From 2-12-FULL-43-11 sp035655355 (GTDB taxonomy: Bacteria > Patescibacteriota > Minisyncoccia > UBA6257 > Colwellbacteraceae): DNA of 13,725 bases. The notes beneath the pieces were generated by a model. It saw nothing but the letters and a program-made list of their open reading frames with translations. It was not told the origin of the DNA and did no database searches. The stretch spans positions 1-13,725 of the forward strand of contig DASRUQ010000042.1 of assembly GCA_035655355.1 (NCBI GenBank), written 5' to 3'. The position numbers and the translations under genes were made by a program. Each line of letters begins with the position of its first letter. Positions within the stretch are counted from its first letter, which is position 1. Below, one piece after another: positions 12,603-13,725 of the stretch.

Positions 12603-13697
12603 TTATATAAATTGCCTGATACCCAAACCCAAAGATACGGATAAAGGCGGGCCTATTTCCTTGATAAGCGGCGTCATTTCAGGCGGATAGGTGATCTTAG
12701 CGAAAGGATCGGCTTTGATGGCCGGAATGCCAAACTGGTCGGAAACATATTTCTCCAGGCCCAGCAGGTTAGCTCCCCCACCCGACAAGATAATGCGCTC
12801 TATCTTGCTCTTGTAGTTCTTTTCGTAAGTATCTTTGGCTCTTTTCGCCTCTCCAAGTATAACATCTAGGAGAGGCATCATTAAAGTGGAGAGCTCGTAT
12901 TCGCCGCCGGTTCCCAGGAGTCCTTTCTGTTTTTTGAGCTCTTCGGCGCGTTTGATGTTGATGCCGAGGCTCGATGAAACCGCCTGAGTGAGAGAACTGC
13001 CTCCCCAGTCCGTCTGCACGCTGTATTTCAAAAGACCTTTTTCGGCTATCAGCAGGGCGGTGGAACGCGAGCCGATATCAACTATCAAAGTAGTGGTGGG
13101 GTCGCCATCCGTTAAGACTCTCGCCAAACTCAAGCCTTCGATTTCCAGAGCTTTCAAATTCAACCCGGCTGCTTTAAAAATACGCTGGTATTTTCTTACT
13201 TGTTCGTTGGGCACCGAGACCAGGAATACTTGCTGATGCTTAATTCCCTTCTCGTCTTCGTACTCGCCAACAGGGAGCCAATCTATACTGACCTCAGACA
13301 TCGGCAGCGGTACGAAGGCTTTAGCCTGGTACTCCATTGCCTGGGCAGTTTCTTGCGGAGACATAACAGGCACGTCCAGCAACGCCGTGAAAGCGGAGAA
13401 AGTCGGAAGAGAGGCAATTACATCCGTTGTTTTTATTTTCAGATTTCTAAGTAACTGATTCATCAGCTCCCCGGTTTCTTTGTCCAGCATTTTCAGGGTT
13501 GAGGTCTGGATGGCATTATTAAGGCGCTCCAAGTGGCCGTAGGATTCCAAAACACCGTAGTTCCGCAACGTAGGGTGCCCGCCGCTTTCGGCGAGCTCAA
13601 CAATCTTAATAGAGGTAGTGCCAATATCCACACCCAAGTAACTTCTCTTGCCCATAATAGAATTGAGGGAACCGAAAGATTTCAAAAATCCTAACAT
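12603..13697 (-). CDS. pilM: PilM-like actin-fold pilus assembly ATPase
   Basis: A cytoplasmic, FtsA-like nucleotide-binding protein that forms a ring or layer beneath PilN/PilO. Its 364 residues carry the family hallmarks: LGVDIGTTSIKIVEL (phosphate 1, about 21-35), SLPTFSAFTALLDVP, the MEYQAKAFVPLPMSEVSIDW region, ALEIEGLSLARVL, LIVDIGSRSTALLIAEKG (phosphate 2), and ILSGGGANLLGLEKYV (adenosine motif). It is the first visible gene of the pilus operon. The first ATG (13697) is favoured because a TATAAT box lies just 7 bp upstream, which fits a leaderless message. Met15 just before GKRSYLGVD is a possible alternative and would give the shorter N-terminus seen in some relatives. Confidence 0.95.
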   Translation of the reverse strand: MLGFLKSFGSLNSIMGKRSYLGVDIGTTSIKIVELAESGGHPTLRNYGVLESYGHLERLNNAIQTSTLKMLDKETGELMNQLLRNLKIKTTDVIASLPTFSAFTALLDVPVMSPQETAQAMEYQAKAFVPLPMSEVSIDWLPVGEYEDEKGIKHQQVFLVSVPNEQVRKYQRIFKAAGLNLKALEIEGLSLARVLTDGDPTTTLIVDIGSRSTALLIAEKGLLKYSVQTDWGGSSLTQAVSSSLGINIKRAEELKKQKGLLGTGGEYELSTLMMPLLDVILGEAKRAKDTYEKNYKSKIERIILSGGGANLLGLEKYVSDQFGIPAIKADPFAKITYPPEMTPLIKEIGPPLSVSLGLGIRQFI

Positions 13698-13704
13698 TAC
13701 CTAT

Positions 13705-13710
13705 ATTATA
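13705..13710 (-). promoter_or_regulatory. Candidate -10 box of the pilus operon promoter
   Basis: A perfect TATAAT on the minus strand, 7 bp upstream of the pilM ATG. The -35 region would fall beyond the right edge of the window. Transcription would start at or within one or two bases of the ATG. Confidence 0.55.
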
Positions 13711-13725
13711 TCTTAAAATGGGCAT

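Noticed and set aside
1..13725. CRISPR array, insertion sequence or prophage gene
   Set aside because: No regularly spaced direct repeats, transposase or integrase motifs, or phage proteins were found on either strand.

Overview
The window looks like a chromosomal segment of a Candidate Phyla Radiation (Patescibacteria) bacterium, most likely a Parcubacteria-type lineage. This is an inference. It rests on a compact type IV pilus operon with PilM, PilN, PilO, PilB, PilT, PilC and PilD but no secretin (PilQ), on very tight gene packing, on an almost complete lack of Shine-Dalgarno sequences, on a short PheT without the usual N-terminal tRNA-binding domain, and on a GC-rich palindrome inserted in frame into a coding sequence. 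No 16S rRNA gene is present, so the assignment is unproven.

Layout. All protein genes lie on the minus strand and read from right to left. From the right edge they are pilM, pilN, pilO, a 99-residue one-helix membrane protein in the place normally held by pilP, pilB (extension ATPase), pilT (retraction ATPase), pilC (platform), a GspG-like main pilin candidate, pilD (prepilin peptidase), and four minor pilin-like genes in the order FimT/GspH, PilV/GspI, PilW/GspJ, PilX/GspK. The last of these overlaps ligA (NAD+-dependent DNA ligase) by four bases. After a 287-bp intergenic region come pheS and the first 110 codons of pheT, which runs off the left edge.

The intergenic region (1341-1627) holds the only plus-strand gene, a tRNA with anticodon CAT that has initiator features (unpaired A1/A72 and an A11:U24 pair) but lacks the three G:C pairs normally found in initiator anticodon stems. 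Its promoter and the pheS promoter are divergent and share the same -35 heptamer. A 125-bp inverted-repeat element separates the tRNA from the end of ligA. No other gene-free stretch exceeds 80 bp.

How the genes work together. PilD would process the five pilin-like proteins. The H/I/J/K-type minor pilins would form the initiating tip, PilB and PilT would drive extension and retraction through PilC, and PilM/N/O plus the 99-residue protein would form the cytoplasmic and membrane alignment complex. With no secretin, the pilus fits a cell with a single membrane. Strong -10 boxes sit only 7-11 bp upstream of several start codons, which suggests leaderless or nearly leaderless mRNAs. The most striking observations are the unconventional initiator tRNA, the shared -35 element, the palindrome inside a prepilin leader peptide, and the apparent SD-independent initiation.
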